Shown here in pieces: positions 49,823-58,820 of a stretch of 64,000 bases of DNA (positions are counted from its first letter, which is position 1; the number at the start of each line of letters is the position of its first letter). The translations under genes and the position numbers were made by a program. The notes under the pieces are model-generated. The model saw nothing but the letters and a program-made list of their open reading frames with translations. It did no database searches and had not been told where the DNA came from. The stretch comes from Streptomyces sp. CB00316 (GTDB lineage Bacteria; Actinomycetota; Actinomycetes; Streptomycetales; Streptomycetaceae), in assembly GCF_001905595.1 (NCBI RefSeq), contig NZ_LIXI01000004.1:62001-126000 (forward strand). Direction: 5' to 3'.

Positions 49823-50785
49823 ATGGACATCCCGGACGAGCTGATCGCCACTCAGTACGCATACAACGGGGCGGCCGGGCGGGCCTTCGTCGCCGCGCTG
49901 CCCGGCCTCGCCGGCCGGTTCCTGGAGGAGTGGGGGCTGCGGCGGGACGGGGCCGCGATGTACGGCATGTGCGCGCTGGTCCTGCCGGTGGTGCGGGAAG
50001 CGGACGGGGTGCCGGCCGCGCTGAAGCTCCAGTTGGTGGACGAGGAGACGGTGGGCGAGCCGGTCGCGCTGCGGGTCTGGGGTGCGGCGGGGGCCGGGTC
50101 TGTGGAAGTGCTCGGCCACGACCCGGGGACGGGGGCGCTGCTGCTGGAGCGGCTGGACGAGGGGAGGCCGTTGTCGGGGATGGCCGGGGGCGGTGGGGTT
50201 CCCGGGGGGAGCCGTCTCGTGGGGGAGGTGGCCGACGCCCGGCGCGCGGTGACGGTGCTCGGTGGGGTGCTGGCCCGGCTGGCGGCGGTGCCGGCGCCGG
50301 AGGGGCTGCGCACGTTGGGCGATGCGGTGGAGCGGATGCTGGCGGCGGCTCCGGAGGCGGTGGGGCGGCTGGCCGACGGGGCGGAGCGGCGGCTGCTCGC
50401 GGACTGCGCGGCGGCGGTGCGGGAGGTGGCGGGCGAGCCGGGGGACCGGTTGCTCCACTGGGACCTGCACTACGACAACATCCTGGCGGGGCGGGCGGAC
50501 GCGGGGCGGGCGGGAGATTGGGTGGCGCTGGACCCCAAGCCGCTGTCGGGGGACCCGGGGTTCGAGCTGTTCCCGGCGCTGGACAACCTGTTCGACGCCG
50601 GGGAGGTGGTGTGGCGGTTCGACGCGTTGACGGAGGCGCTGGGCATGGAGCGGGACCGGGGGCGGGCGCGGGCCTGGACGCTGGGGCGGGTGCTCCAGAA
50701 CGCGGTGTGGGTGGTCGGGGACGGGCAGCGTGGACTGGTTCCGGTCCATGCGGAGATCGCGCGGCGGCTGCTGGCGGTGCGGTGA
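49823..50785 (+). CDS. Aminoglycoside/hydroxyurea-type phosphotransferase
   Basis: A 320-residue kinase-fold enzyme of the APH(6)/hydroxyurea resistance group. The N-lobe has ALKLQLVDEETVGEPVALRVW with the ATP-contacting Lys. The catalytic loop LLHWDLHYDNILAG carries the Brenner-type Asp and Asn, and the metal-binding Asp is in WVALDPKPLSGDPGFELFPAL. ATP-dependent phosphorylation of a small molecule follows from the family; whether it confers resistance is unknown. ATG 49823 is used; GTG 49820 is adjacent and TAGGAT (49807-49812) could make a leaderless message. Confidence 0.9.
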   Translation: MDIPDELIATQYAYNGAAGRAFVAALPGLAGRFLEEWGLRRDGAAMYGMCALVLPVVREADGVPAALKLQLVDEETVGEPVALRVWGAAGAGSVEVLGHDPGTGALLLERLDEGRPLSGMAGGGGVPGGSRLVGEVADARRAVTVLGGVLARLAAVPAPEGLRTLGDAVERMLAAAPEAVGRLADGAERRLLADCAAAVREVAGEPGDRLLHWDLHYDNILAGRADAGRAGDWVALDPKPLSGDPGFELFPALDNLFDAGEVVWRFDALTEALGMERDRGRARAWTLGRVLQNAVWVVGDGQRGLVPVHAEIARRLLAVR

Positions 50786-50858
50786 CCGCGGGGCGGTAGG
50801 GGCGTTGTCACCGGTACCGCCGGGCAGTACCGGGGCGTGGTCACCGGGCACTTCGGCC

Positions 50859-51012
50859 ATGCGCCGTGGAGCGCGGCTACGAGCGGCTGGAGTGGTCGTT
50901 GCTGAGCTGGAGCGCCCGTTCATGGCGTTCTACGAGTCCCTGGGCGCGCGGACGCAGGACGAGTGGACGGTGTACCGGCTGGCGGAGGGGGCGCCAGCGC
51001 GGCTGGGGGCGG
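50859..51012 (+). pseudogene. Remnant of a GNAT acetyltransferase
   Basis: VERGYERLEWSLLSWSA is readable in one frame and PFMAFYESLGARTQDEWTVY then RLAEGAPARLGAAGD in the next, the continuous C-terminal end of a GNAT protein broken by loss of one C near 50918. No acetyl-CoA loop or N-terminal half precedes it. It retains about 50 codons of an expected 160. Confidence 0.8.
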
Positions 51013-51054
51013 CGGGCGACCGGGTGGGGACCTGGGGTCCGGCGGCGTACGGCG

Positions 51055-51453
51055 TCACGGCTCCAGCACCACCTTGCCGATCGTGCCGCGTGTCTCCAGG
51101 GGGCGCGGGCCGCCGCCCCGCTCGACCATCCGGGGCCCGAGGACGGAGGCGGAGGTGATGGCGCGTTCGGCCAGCTCCTCCGGGGTGAAGGTGAGGGGCT
51201 TCTTGTCGTGGAGCCCTCACCGGACCAGCCGTAGACGACGTGTTGCCCGCTTTTGCCGAGCAGGCCGACGGCGCTGCGGGCGGTGGTCGCGCCGACGGAG
51301 TCGTAGACGGTGGTGGCCCACCGGCCGGTCGAGGTGTACGCCGGCCGCCTCGACGGCGATGCGGACCTGGCCGGGGCCGGGTAGGGGGTCCTCGGTCCGT
51401 TCGTACGTGAGGTTCTCGGCGGGGCCGAAGGTGTGGAGGCGGACGGTGCGCAT
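51055..51453 (-). pseudogene. Remnant of a quinone oxidoreductase (MDR family)
   Basis: The N-terminal 38 codons (MRTVRLHTFGPAENLTYERT, PGPGQVRIAVEAAGVHL) are intact. A large central deletion removes the active site and most of the Rossmann fold. A segment TTVYDSVGATTARSAVGLLG then follows in another frame, and after a further frameshift PLTFTPEELAERAITSASVL and RGTIGKVVLEP reach the proper stop at 51055. About 130 of some 320 codons survive. Confidence 0.85.
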
Positions 51454-51643
51454 GGAGGGCTCCCTCGGGGCGGTGTCGCGGGGCGGGCTGTGCCCTCAGC
51501 CTCGTACCGCAGGCTCGGTCGAGGTCAGTCCCCGCTCCATGGCTGGCACTCCTTCGCCTCTTTGATGATGCGACGGACCGGGAGCGGTGGCGCGTGACAT
51601 GCGGCCCGGGGGCGTTGTCAGTGGGGTGCGTCACGATGGGGGC

Positions 51644-52345
51644 ATGGCATCGAGCGCGGGCAGGACGACCAGTCCGACCAGGACCAAGAAGGACACCATC
51701 GCGGCGGCGCGCCGCCCGGACGTGCGGCTCCCGCCGCTCGTTCCGTACGACGGCGAGGGTCTGGAGCCGGACGGCGACTACGACGGGGTGCGGTTCGACG
51801 GGACGGACCTGGCGGACGCGTCGGGGCCCGGCGCGCGGTTCATGGACTGCGCGCTGGAGGGCTGCGCCCTGGACCGTACGCAGCTGACGCGGGCCCGCTT
51901 CATGGACTCGGTGCTGACGGGAGTACGGGGTGTGGGCACCGACCTCGTGGAGGCGTCGCTGCGGGACGTGGAGGTGGTGGACGCGCGGCTGGGCGGGGTG
52001 CGGCTGCACGGGGCGGTGCTGGAGCGGGTGGTGGTGCGCGGCGGGAAGATCGACTACCTGAATCTGCGCAAGGCCCGGCTGAAGGACGTGGTCTTCGAGG
52101 GCTGCGTGCTCTCCGAGCCCGATTTCGGTGACGCGCACCTGGTGCGGGTGGAGTTCCGGGACTGTGTGCTGAAGCGGGCCGACTTCAGCGCGGTGCGGAT
52201 GGAGTCCGTGGACCTGCGGACGGTGGCCGAGCTGGACATCGCGCGGGGTGTGGAGCGGCTGGCGGGTGCGGTGATCAGCCCGGCGCAGCTGATGGAGCTG
52301 GCCCCGGCGTTCGCGGCGCAGATCGGGATGCGGGTGGAGGGGTGA
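51644..52345 (+). CDS. Pentapeptide-repeat protein
   Basis: A 233-residue protein. From about residue 45, A(D/N)LXX-type units build a right-handed quadrilateral beta-helix: VRFDGTDLADASGPGARFMD, CALEGCALDRTQLTRARFMD, TDLVEASLRDVEVVDARL, DYLNLRKARLKDVVFEGCV and RVEFRDCVLKRADFSAVRME. A short helical end (SPAQLMELAPAFAAQIGMR) closes it. Some family members mimic DNA and protect gyrase, but this is not shown by sequence. The basic N-terminus is unstructured. It stands alone after the two decayed genes. Confidence 0.92.
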   Translation: MASSAGRTTSPTRTKKDTIAAARRPDVRLPPLVPYDGEGLEPDGDYDGVRFDGTDLADASGPGARFMDCALEGCALDRTQLTRARFMDSVLTGVRGVGTDLVEASLRDVEVVDARLGGVRLHGAVLERVVVRGGKIDYLNLRKARLKDVVFEGCVLSEPDFGDAHLVRVEFRDCVLKRADFSAVRMESVDLRTVAELDIARGVERLAGAVISPAQLMELAPAFAAQIGMRVEG

Positions 52346-52377
52346 CGTCCGAGGGCAGACGCGTCTGAGGGGCGCGG

Positions 52378-52875
52378 TCAGAGACGGGGGAAGCGGGCCT
52401 GGAGGTCCCAGATCACCGCGTTGTCGGCGAGACCGTCGTGCATGTCGGACAGGTCGGCGATCAGGTCGTGCAGGAAGTCACGGGCCTCGCGGCGCAACAG
52501 GGAGTGGCTGAAGGTGAGCGGGGGCTCGTCGCCGGGCATCCAGTCCGCCTCGACGTCGACCCAGCCGAAGCGCCGCTCGAAGATCATGACGTCCGAGGAC
52601 TCGGTGAAGTCCAGCTCCGCGTACTGCCGCCGGTGCGAGCGGTTGCCGCGGGGGTCCTGGTCGATCTGCTCGACGATGTCGCACAGCGCCCACGCGAAGT
52701 CGAGCACCGGAACCCATCCCCAGGCTGTGGACACCTCGCGGTCCGCCTTGGTGTCCGCGAGGTAGACGTCCCCGGAGAACAGATCGTGCCGCAGCGCGCG
52801 GACGTCCGCGCGGCGGTAGTCGGTCTGCGGGGGGTCGGGGAAGCGGCGGGAGAGGGAGTAGCCGATGTCGAGCAC
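52378..52875 (-). CDS. Hypothetical protein
   Basis: A 165-residue soluble acidic protein that I cannot assign. Notable phrases are DVRALRHDLFSGDVYLADTKAD, WGWVPVLDFAWALCDIVEQI, ESSDVMIFERRFGWVDVEADW and FLHDLIADLSDMHDGLADNA. Alternating aromatic and acidic residues suggest an immunity- or antitoxin-like fold, but no toxin is adjacent. GTG 52875 is the only plausible start. The 155 bases before the next gene's end contain no gene. Confidence 0.75.
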   Translation of the reverse strand: MLDIGYSLSRRFPDPPQTDYRRADVRALRHDLFSGDVYLADTKADREVSTAWGWVPVLDFAWALCDIVEQIDQDPRGNRSHRRQYAELDFTESSDVMIFERRFGWVDVEADWMPGDEPPLTFSHSLLRREARDFLHDLIADLSDMHDGLADNAVIWDLQARFPRL

Positions 52876-53030
52876 GGATCGATGGTGTCATGCCCGGGGG
52901 TGGGGCTGACACGATCGGGTGAGGCGGCTTCGTCGCCGAGAGCTTCCGCGACGAAGCGGGCCATCACCGCGCCCACCGCCGACGCGGTGTTCGACGAAAT
53001 CTGACCGCGAGGGGCAGGCCCGGGCACCGG

Positions 53031-53687
53031 TCACGGCAGCAGGCGCTGCTCCTTCGCGACCGAGACCGCGCCCGCGCGGGTGTCGACGCCGAGCTTGTCG
53101 TAGATGCGGCCCAGGTGGGTCTTGACCGTGGCCTCGCTGATGAACAGGGCGCGGGCGATGTCGCGGTTGCCGAGGCCCTGGGAGAGCTGGGCCAGGATGT
53201 CGCGTTCGCGGTCGGTGAGGGTGGGGCGGGGGCTGCGCATGCGGGCCATGACCCGGGTGGCGACGGGGGCCGAGAGCGTGGTGCGGCCATGGGCGGCGGA
53301 GCGGATGGCGGCGAAGAGTTCCTCGGGGCGTTCCGCCTTCAGCAGGTAGCCGGTGGCGCCCGCCTCGATGGCGCGGGTGATGTCGGCGTCGGTGTCGTAC
53401 GTGGTCAGCACCAGGACGTGGGCCGTGCCGCCGAGGGCGATGCGGCGGGTCGCCTCGACGCCGTCGATGCCCTCGCCGAGCTGGAGGTCCATGAGGACGA
53501 CGTCCGGGGTGAGGCGGGCGGCGAGCGCCACCGCCTCCTCGCCGCTGCCCGCCTCGCCGACGACCTCGATGTCCGGTTCGCTGCCGAGGAGGGCCAGCAG
53601 GCCGGCGCGGACGACCACGTGGTCGTCGCAGAGCAGGATGCGTACGGGGGCGGGGGAGGGGGCGGACGGGGTTGCCTCGTCGGTCAT
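53031..53687 (-). CDS. senR: NarL-type response regulator (SenR-like)
   Basis: A 218-residue regulator. The receiver domain has RILLCDDHVVVRAGLLALLG, the phospho-acceptor Asp in PDVVLMDLQLGEG, and VLVLTTYDTDADITRAIEAGATGYLLK. The LuxR-type helix-turn-helix is LTDRERDILAQLSQGLGNRD, IARALFISEATVKTHLGRIY. ATG 53687 overlaps the kinase stop (ATGA). With the kinase and the divergent HbpS gene, the layout equals the SenS-SenR/HbpS haem and redox sensing system of S. reticuli. The name rests on this synteny. Confidence 0.92.
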   Translation of the reverse strand: MTDEATPSAPSPAPVRILLCDDHVVVRAGLLALLGSEPDIEVVGEAGSGEEAVALAARLTPDVVLMDLQLGEGIDGVEATRRIALGGTAHVLVLTTYDTDADITRAIEAGATGYLLKAERPEELFAAIRSAAHGRTTLSAPVATRVMARMRSPRPTLTDRERDILAQLSQGLGNRDIARALFISEATVKTHLGRIYDKLGVDTRAGAVSVAKEQRLLP

Positions 53688-54973
53688 GTGGGGTCCTCTG
53701 TGGGGTTCTCCATGGTGGTGAGCGGGATCTCGGCCGAGAGCACCGTCCCCTCGCCCGGGGCCGACTCGATCGTCAGCGTGCCGCCGAGCTGGTGCACGCG
53801 GGCCCGGATCGCGGGGAGCCCGTGGCCGCGTACGGCGTGTTCGTCGCGCGCGCCGGTCGGCTCCGCGGTGAAGCCGCGGCCGTTGTCGCCGATGTCCAGG
53901 ACCACCCGGTCGCCCAGGTGGGTCAGGGTCAGCCCGGCGGCGGTGGCTCCCGAGTGTTCCCGTACGTTGGCGACGGCCCCCTGGGCGATGCGCAGCAGGG
54001 CGGACTGCACCCGGTCCGGCAGGGGGGCGTGCGGGGTGCCCTCCACATGGCAGCGGACGGTGAGTGCCCCCTGCGCCTGGGCCGTCTCGCGGGCCGCCAG
54101 TGCATGCAGGGCCGCCTCCAGGCCGCCGCCCTCCGCCAGGTCGGCCGGGGCCAGGTCGTGGACGAAGCGGCGGGCCTCGGCGAGGTTGCGTTCCGCGATG
54201 CCGGTGGCCGTACGGACGTGGCGGCGGGCGGCGTTGGGGTCGGCGGTCCAGGTGCGGTCGGCGGCCTGGAGCAGCATCTGCTGGCTGGACAGGCCCTGCG
54301 CGAGGGTGTCGTGGATCTCCATGGAGAGCCGCTGGCGCTCGGCGAGGGTCCCCTCGCGCCGCTCGGTGGCGGCCAGTTCGCGCCGGGTGCGCAGCAGGTC
54401 GTCGATCAGCTCGCGCTGGCGGGCCGCCAGTTCCCGTTGGCGTACGGCCTGGCGTTGCATATGGACGAATACGGCGGTGGCGACGGCCGCCACGGCGGGC
54501 GGGGCCAGCACCAGGTTCGGGTCGAACCCGGTGGCCAGGCGAAGCTGGGCGGCCACCACGAACGCGGTCAGCAGTGCGACCAGGGCGAGCGCCGCGCGCG
54601 GCGGCAGGATGCGCAGCCCGGTGTAGAACAGCGGCACCGCACACCACGCGAAGCTAGGCGCGAGCACGACCAGCACCATCCAGACGGCGACGAGCCCCCC
54701 GAGCCAGGTGAGCCGGCGCGGGGTGGGGCGCGAGCCGAGGACGGGGCCCAGGAGGTAGAGCACCGCCAGGGTGATCGACAGGGCGATGATCCACGGCGTA
54801 CGGGCCTCGCCGGGGTGCCGCATCAGGAAGCGGGTCAGCGAGGCGCCCAGCAGCAGGAAGAACGCGGCGTGCATGAGGAGCGCGAGCCAGCGCGCGTCGG
54901 GGTCGGGGCCGGTGGCCGTACCGTCCCTCTCCGCGTCGCGTGCACCGTTCCGGTGCTCCACCCTGTACCTCAC
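53684..54973 (-). CDS. senS: Sensor histidine kinase (SenS-like)
   Basis: A 429-residue kinase. About five N-terminal membrane segments (ALLMHAAFFLLLGASLTRFL, WIIALSITLAVLYLLGPVLG, LTWLGGLVAVWMVLVVLAPS, CAVPLFYTGLRILPPRAALALVALLTAFVVAAQ, PPAVAAVATAVFVHM) precede a HisKA_3 domain with phospho-His in LSMEIHDTLAQGLSSQQM. A degenerate HATPase_c follows, with VVLDIGDNGRGF and GHGLPAIRARVHQLGG. In S. reticuli SenS is switched on by extracellular HbpS under oxidative stress. GTG 54973 is the start. It is coupled to the regulator gene by a 4-base overlap. Confidence 0.92.
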   Translation of the reverse strand: MRYRVEHRNGARDAERDGTATGPDPDARWLALLMHAAFFLLLGASLTRFLMRHPGEARTPWIIALSITLAVLYLLGPVLGSRPTPRRLTWLGGLVAVWMVLVVLAPSFAWCAVPLFYTGLRILPPRAALALVALLTAFVVAAQLRLATGFDPNLVLAPPAVAAVATAVFVHMQRQAVRQRELAARQRELIDDLLRTRRELAATERREGTLAERQRLSMEIHDTLAQGLSSQQMLLQAADRTWTADPNAARRHVRTATGIAERNLAEARRFVHDLAPADLAEGGGLEAALHALAARETAQAQGALTVRCHVEGTPHAPLPDRVQSALLRIAQGAVANVREHSGATAAGLTLTHLGDRVVLDIGDNGRGFTAEPTGARDEHAVRGHGLPAIRARVHQLGGTLTIESAPGEGTVLSAEIPLTTMENPTEDPT

Positions 54974-55216
54974 GTCCTCGCGTTTCCTCGCTGACCTGCG
55001 CAGATCCCTCCATGGTGGCCCGGTCCGGCCACCCCCGCATCAACCGATCGGCCGACAGGGGCGTCAGCCGTCCCGCGCGCCCGTTGCAGCCGGTACGTCG
55101 ACCGTAGGGGGCCGGATCCGCCGGGAGGATCGATGGCGGAGAGCGAAACGCCCGGACCACCGAACGGGCCGGCTGCCCGAGTCGTCGGGCCGCCCCGGAA
55201 ACCACCAGGAGCCACC

Positions 55217-55765
55217 ATGAAGAAGCTGTCGCTGCGTGCCCGCGTCCTCACCGGTACCGTCGCCGTCGCCGCCCTCGGGGCCGGTACCTTGGGCGCCGTC
55301 TCCGCGAGCGCCTCCGCCCCTGCCGCCGCCGCGGTCAAGGCCGACACGGACAACCGCAACCTCCAGCAGAGCACCCACCTCACCGTGGCCGCCGCCACCA
55401 AGGCCGCGCAGGCCACGCTGGACGCGGCGCTGAAGGAGAACCAGCGCGTCTCGGTCGCCGTCGTCGACCGCAACGGCAACACCATCGTGACCCTGCGCGG
55501 CGACGGCGCGGGCCCGCAGTCCCCCGAGTCCGCCGTGAAGAAGGCGTTCACCGCCGTCTCCTGGAACGCCCCCACCTCCGAGCTGGCGGGGCGCCTGGAG
55601 AAGGCCCCGAACCTGAAGGACATCCCTGGCACCCTGTTCCTCGCGGGCGGCGCCCCGGTGCAGGTCAAGGGTGCCCCGGTGGCGGGCATCGGCGTGGCGG
55701 GCGCGCCCAGCGGCGACCTCGACGAGAAGTTCGCCCAGGCGGGCGTCGCCTCGCTCGCCCGGTAG
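55217..55765 (+). CDS. hbpS: Secreted haem-binding sensor protein HbpS-like
   Basis: A 182-residue GlcG/HbpS-family protein. The signal peptide is MKKLSLRARVLTGTVAVAAL with cleavage near residue 33. The mature fold shows LTVAAATKAAQATLDAALKENQRVSVAVVDRNGN, SPESAVKKAFTAVSW and IPGTLFLAGGAPVQV. The D-x-x-E iron-binding motif DLDE is at 167-170. In S. reticuli HbpS octamers bind haem, sense iron-driven oxidation and activate SenS. AGGAG lies five bases before ATG 55217. It is divergent from senS-senR, which supports the assignment. Confidence 0.93.
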   Translation: MKKLSLRARVLTGTVAVAALGAGTLGAVSASASAPAAAAVKADTDNRNLQQSTHLTVAAATKAAQATLDAALKENQRVSVAVVDRNGNTIVTLRGDGAGPQSPESAVKKAFTAVSWNAPTSELAGRLEKAPNLKDIPGTLFLAGGAPVQVKGAPVAGIGVAGAPSGDLDEKFAQAGVASLAR

Positions 55766-55796
55766 TCACGTACGTACGCACGGAACGGAGAGGCCC

Positions 55797-55892
55797 ATGA
55801 ACGGGATCACCGCCGTGGACCTCCACGACGCGAAGCGCGAACCGGTCCGGCTGGAAGCAGGCAACCGCCCCCTCGGTATCGCCATCCTCTGA
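55797..55892 (+). CDS. Small protein of 31 residues (candidate)
   Basis: A short frame 31 bases after hbpS with a good ribosome site (GGAGAGG, four bases before ATG 55797). It encodes MNGITAVDLHDAKREPVRLE then AGNRPLGIAIL. It has no signal peptide and no recognised motif. The position suggests co-transcription with hbpS. It could equally be a remnant of a longer gene. Confidence 0.4.
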   Translation: MNGITAVDLHDAKREPVRLEAGNRPLGIAIL

Positions 55893-55981
55893 GGCGTGGG
55901 CCGTCCGCCCGTCCCCCGGGGCGGGCGGCTCCTCCCCAGGCCCCCGGCACCGACCCCGTCCCCGGCCCCTAGGATCAACCG

Positions 55982-57379
55982 GTGAACCTCCGCCCCCCGG
56001 CCCCCGCCGTCCCCCTCCTCCTCGCCCTCGCCCTCCTCGGCGCGGGCTGCACCGGCGGGGTCGAGGGCACCCCGGGCGCGGTCGGGCTGCGCGACCCGTA
56101 CTTCCCGGGGCTCGGCAACGGGGGCTACGACGTCACCCACTACGGCCTGGAGCTCGACGTCGACCCGGCCGCGAACCGGCTGCGCGGCACGGCCACGATC
56201 ACCGCGCGCGCCACCCAGGACCTGAGCGCCTTCCACCTCGACCTGGCCGGGCTCGATGTCGAGGGCGCCACCGTGGAGGGGCGCCGGGCGTCCGTGAACC
56301 GGGCGGGCAAGGAGCTGACGATCCGTCCGGGCGCCGCGGTGGAGGGCCGGCTGCGCAAGGGGCGCACGTTCACCACCGTCGTGCGCTACTCCGGCTCCCC
56401 GCAGACCCTCACCGACGCGGACGGCGGGAAGGAGGGCTGGCTGCGGACGGCGGACGGCGCGGTCGCCCTCGGTGAGCCGTCCGGTTCGATGGCCTGGTTC
56501 CCCGGCAACCACCACCCGAGCGACAAGGCCGCGTACGACATCGAGGTCACCGTTCCGGAAGAGCTCGCGGCGCTCTCCAACGGGGAGCTGGTGTCCCGGC
56601 GCACGGCGGACGGCCGTACCGCCTACCGCTGGCGCGCCCGCGAACCGATGGCGAGCTATCTGGCGACCGTCGCCGTCGGCCGGTTCGCCACGCAGGAGTC
56701 GGTCACGCCCGAGGGCATCCGGCTGTTCACCGCCGTGGACCCGGAGTCGGCGACCGCGAGCCAGGACGTGCTGGACGAGATCCCGGCCGTACTGAAGTGG
56801 TCGGCGCAGAAGTTCGGCCCCTACCCCTTCACCTCGGCCGGGGCGATCGTGGAGCGCAAGGGCGACTCCACGTACGCACTGGAGACCCAGAACCGGCCCG
56901 TCTTCCCCGGCCCGCCCGACACCGCGCTACTCGTCCACGAGCTGGCCCACCAGTGGTTCGGGAACTCCGTCACCCCCGCGACCTGGCGGGACCTGTGGCT
57001 CAACGAGGGGTTCGCCACGTACGCGGAGTGGCTCTGGGCCGCCGACCACGACGACGTACCGGTCCAGGAGAGCTTCGACGAGGCGTACGAGGACGACGCC
57101 AACTGGGCTTTCCCGCCCGCGGATCCGCCGGGCGCCGCCGATCTGTTCGAACCGCCGGTGTACGCGCGGGGCGCGATGGTCGTCCACCGGATCCGGCTGG
57201 CGATCGACGACGACGCGGCGTTCTTCGCGCTGGTCAAGGGGTGGACGAAGGCCCACCGGCACCGGAACGCCTCCACCGAGGACTTCACCGCGCACGTGGA
57301 GGAGGAGACCGGCCAGGATCTCACCGGGCTGTGGGACGCCTGGCTGTACGGGGAAAGCCGGCCGTCCGTGGAGGACTGA
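55982..57379 (+). CDS. M1 family metallopeptidase lipoprotein
   Basis: A 465-residue secreted zinc aminopeptidase-like protein. The lipobox is LGAGC (Cys23). The N-terminal beta domain (YDVTHYGLELDVDPAANRLRG) precedes the thermolysin-like domain: HELAH at 319-323 followed 18 residues later by Glu342 in LNEGFATY, the complete HExxH-x18-E zinc site. The canonical GAMEN exopeptidase loop is replaced, so aminopeptidase specificity is doubtful. TAGGAT at 55970-55975 places the transcript start at GTG 55982, a leaderless message. It is an extracellular nutrient or processing peptidase by inference. Confidence 0.93.
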   Translation: MNLRPPAPAVPLLLALALLGAGCTGGVEGTPGAVGLRDPYFPGLGNGGYDVTHYGLELDVDPAANRLRGTATITARATQDLSAFHLDLAGLDVEGATVEGRRASVNRAGKELTIRPGAAVEGRLRKGRTFTTVVRYSGSPQTLTDADGGKEGWLRTADGAVALGEPSGSMAWFPGNHHPSDKAAYDIEVTVPEELAALSNGELVSRRTADGRTAYRWRAREPMASYLATVAVGRFATQESVTPEGIRLFTAVDPESATASQDVLDEIPAVLKWSAQKFGPYPFTSAGAIVERKGDSTYALETQNRPVFPGPPDTALLVHELAHQWFGNSVTPATWRDLWLNEGFATYAEWLWAADHDDVPVQESFDEAYEDDANWAFPPADPPGAADLFEPPVYARGAMVVHRIRLAIDDDAAFFALVKGWTKAHRHRNASTEDFTAHVEEETGQDLTGLWDAWLYGESRPSVED

Positions 57380-57406
57380 CCGGCTTCCCGTACCCGAGCG
57401 TGAGCG

Positions 57407-57535
57407 CTACGTGACGTTGACCCCGGTCCAGCCCGAGACCGCCTTCAGCTCCTCGCTGTCCGCGCCCAACAGGTCGGTCGCCGCCTTCTCTCGCTGTGCT
57501 CCACACGGGGTGGTGCAGGTGAGTTGACGGACCAT
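57407..57535 (-). CDS. Small open frame of 42 residues (doubtful)
   Basis: MVRQLTCTTPCGAQREKAAT then DLLGADSEELKAVSGWTGVN and VT. The three Cys near the start are suggestive, but there is no clear ribosome site and the frame begins inside a region just after the terD terminator. It may be a scrap of a former gene. Confidence 0.25.
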   Translation of the reverse strand: MVRQLTCTTPCGAQREKAATDLLGADSEELKAVSGWTGVNVT

Positions 57536-57550
57536 CACGCACGCGCACGC

Positions 57551-57590
57551 ACGGGAGCCCCCGGCCGCGTGTGCGGCCGGGGGCTCCCGT
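57551..57590. terminator. Bidirectional terminator between M1 peptidase and terD
   Basis: ACGGGAGCCCCCGGCCGC (57551-57568), GTGT loop, and its exact complement (57573-57590): an 18-bp perfect stem between convergent genes. Confidence 0.95.
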
Positions 57591-57609
57591 GGAGGTGTCG
57601 TGCGTCGGG

Positions 57610-58185
57610 TCAGAGGTTGACGCCGAAGTCGCGGGCGATGCCGCTGAGGCCGGAGGCGTAACCCTGGCCGACCGCGCGGAACTTCCACTCGGCACCGTTG
57701 CGGTAGAGCTCGCCGAAGACCATGGCGGTCTCGGTGGCGGCGTCCTCGCTCAGGTCGTAGCGAGCGATCTCGGCGCCGCCTGCCTGGTTGAGGATGCGGA
57801 TGTATGCGTTGCGGACCTGGCCGAAGTTCTGGCTGCGGGTCTCGGCGTCGTAGATGGAGACCGGGAAGACGATCTTGTCCACGTCGGCCGGGAGGCCTGC
57901 CAGGTTGACGTTGATCTGCTCGTCGTCGCCCTCGCCCTCACCGGTGACGTTGTCACCGGTGTGCACGATGGTCTGGTCCGGCGTCGACTTGTTGTTGAAG
58001 AAGACGAAGTGGCCGTCGGAGACGACCTTGCCGGCCGCGTTGACCGCGATCGCCGAGGCGTCGAGGTCGAAGTCGGTGCCGGTGGTGGTGCGGACGTCCC
58101 AGCCGAGGCCGACCGTGACGGCGGTCAGGCCCGGGGCCTCCTTGGTGAGCGAGACGTTGCCGCCCTTGGACAGGCTTACAGCCAT
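57610..58185 (-). CDS. terD: TerD family tellurium resistance/stress protein
   Basis: A 191-residue calcium-binding protein. [20 protein letters not shown] is the exact TerD opening. [37 protein letters not shown] and [32 protein letters not shown] carry the acidic Ca2+-site residues. The family forms membrane-associated stress complexes; tellurite resistance is only one phenotype, and Streptomyces paralogues are linked to development. No other ter genes are adjacent. AAAGGGA precedes ATG 58185. Confidence 0.96.
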   Translation of the reverse strand: MAVSLSKGGNVSLTKEAPGLTAVTVGLGWDVRTTTGTDFDLDASAIAVNAAGKVVSDGHFVFFNNKSTPDQTIVHTGDNVTGEGEGDDEQINVNLAGLPADVDKIVFPVSIYDAETRSQNFGQVRNAYIRILNQAGGAEIARYDLSEDAATETAMVFGELYRNGAEWKFRAVGQGYASGLSGIARDFGVNL

Positions 58186-58367
58186 GGGAAGTCCCTTTCC
58201 TTGTCGTGTGCGGGCCTTCATGCCATCACGAAAGCTACCGTCACCCGTCCTAACGCAGTCAGCAGACCATGAGGTTCCTGTTCTCTTTACTTTCTTTGCC
58301 GAACTTCCTCCTGAAGAGGCCCCGGGCGCGCGAAAGAAGGTGACGAACCGGGTGCGGGGCAGGGAAC

Positions 58368-58802
58368 ATGGGTGTCATGTCCGGGCCCTATGTCATCCGC
58401 GGCTCGGTCTCCCTGCCGGAGGCCGAGCTCATGTGGCGTTTCTCGCGCTCCTCCGGGCCCGGCGGCCAGCACGTCAACACCAGCGACTCCCAGGTGGAGC
58501 TGCGCTTCGACCTCGCGGCGACCGACGCGTTCCCCGAGGTGTGGAAGGCGCGGGCGCTGGAGCGGCTGGCGGGCAGGCTGGTGGGCGGGGTGATCTCCGT
58601 ACGGGCTTCCGAGCACCGCTCCCAGTGGCGCAACCGCGAGACGGCCGCCGTCCGGCTCGCCGCGCTCCTGGCCGAGGCCACGGCGCCGCCGCCCAAGCCG
58701 CGGATCAAGCGCAAGATCCCGCGCGGGATCAACGAGCGCAGGCTGCGCGAGAAGAAGCAGCGCGGCGACACCAAGCGCGGCCGCTCGGGCCGGGACTGGT
58801 GA
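58368..58802 (+). CDS. arfB: Peptidyl-tRNA hydrolase ArfB (ribosome rescue)
   Basis: A 144-residue release-factor-like protein. The catalytic GGQ is in [20 protein letters not shown], which enters the peptidyl-transferase centre and frees the stalled chain. The C-terminal tail ([34 protein letters not shown]) is highly basic and threads the empty mRNA channel, the hallmark of ArfB/YaeJ. There is no codon-recognition domain. ATG 58368 follows AGGGAAC; ATG 58377 is an alternative. Confidence 0.95.
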   Translation: MGVMSGPYVIRGSVSLPEAELMWRFSRSSGPGGQHVNTSDSQVELRFDLAATDAFPEVWKARALERLAGRLVGGVISVRASEHRSQWRNRETAAVRLAALLAEATAPPPKPRIKRKIPRGINERRLREKKQRGDTKRGRSGRDW

Positions 58803-58820
58803 CGGCGCCACTCCACGTCC

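Noticed and set aside
49673..50923. Long 5' extension of the FAD oxidoreductase frame
   Set aside because: It runs antisense to the phosphotransferase gene; the FAD-binding domain begins just after ATG 49672.
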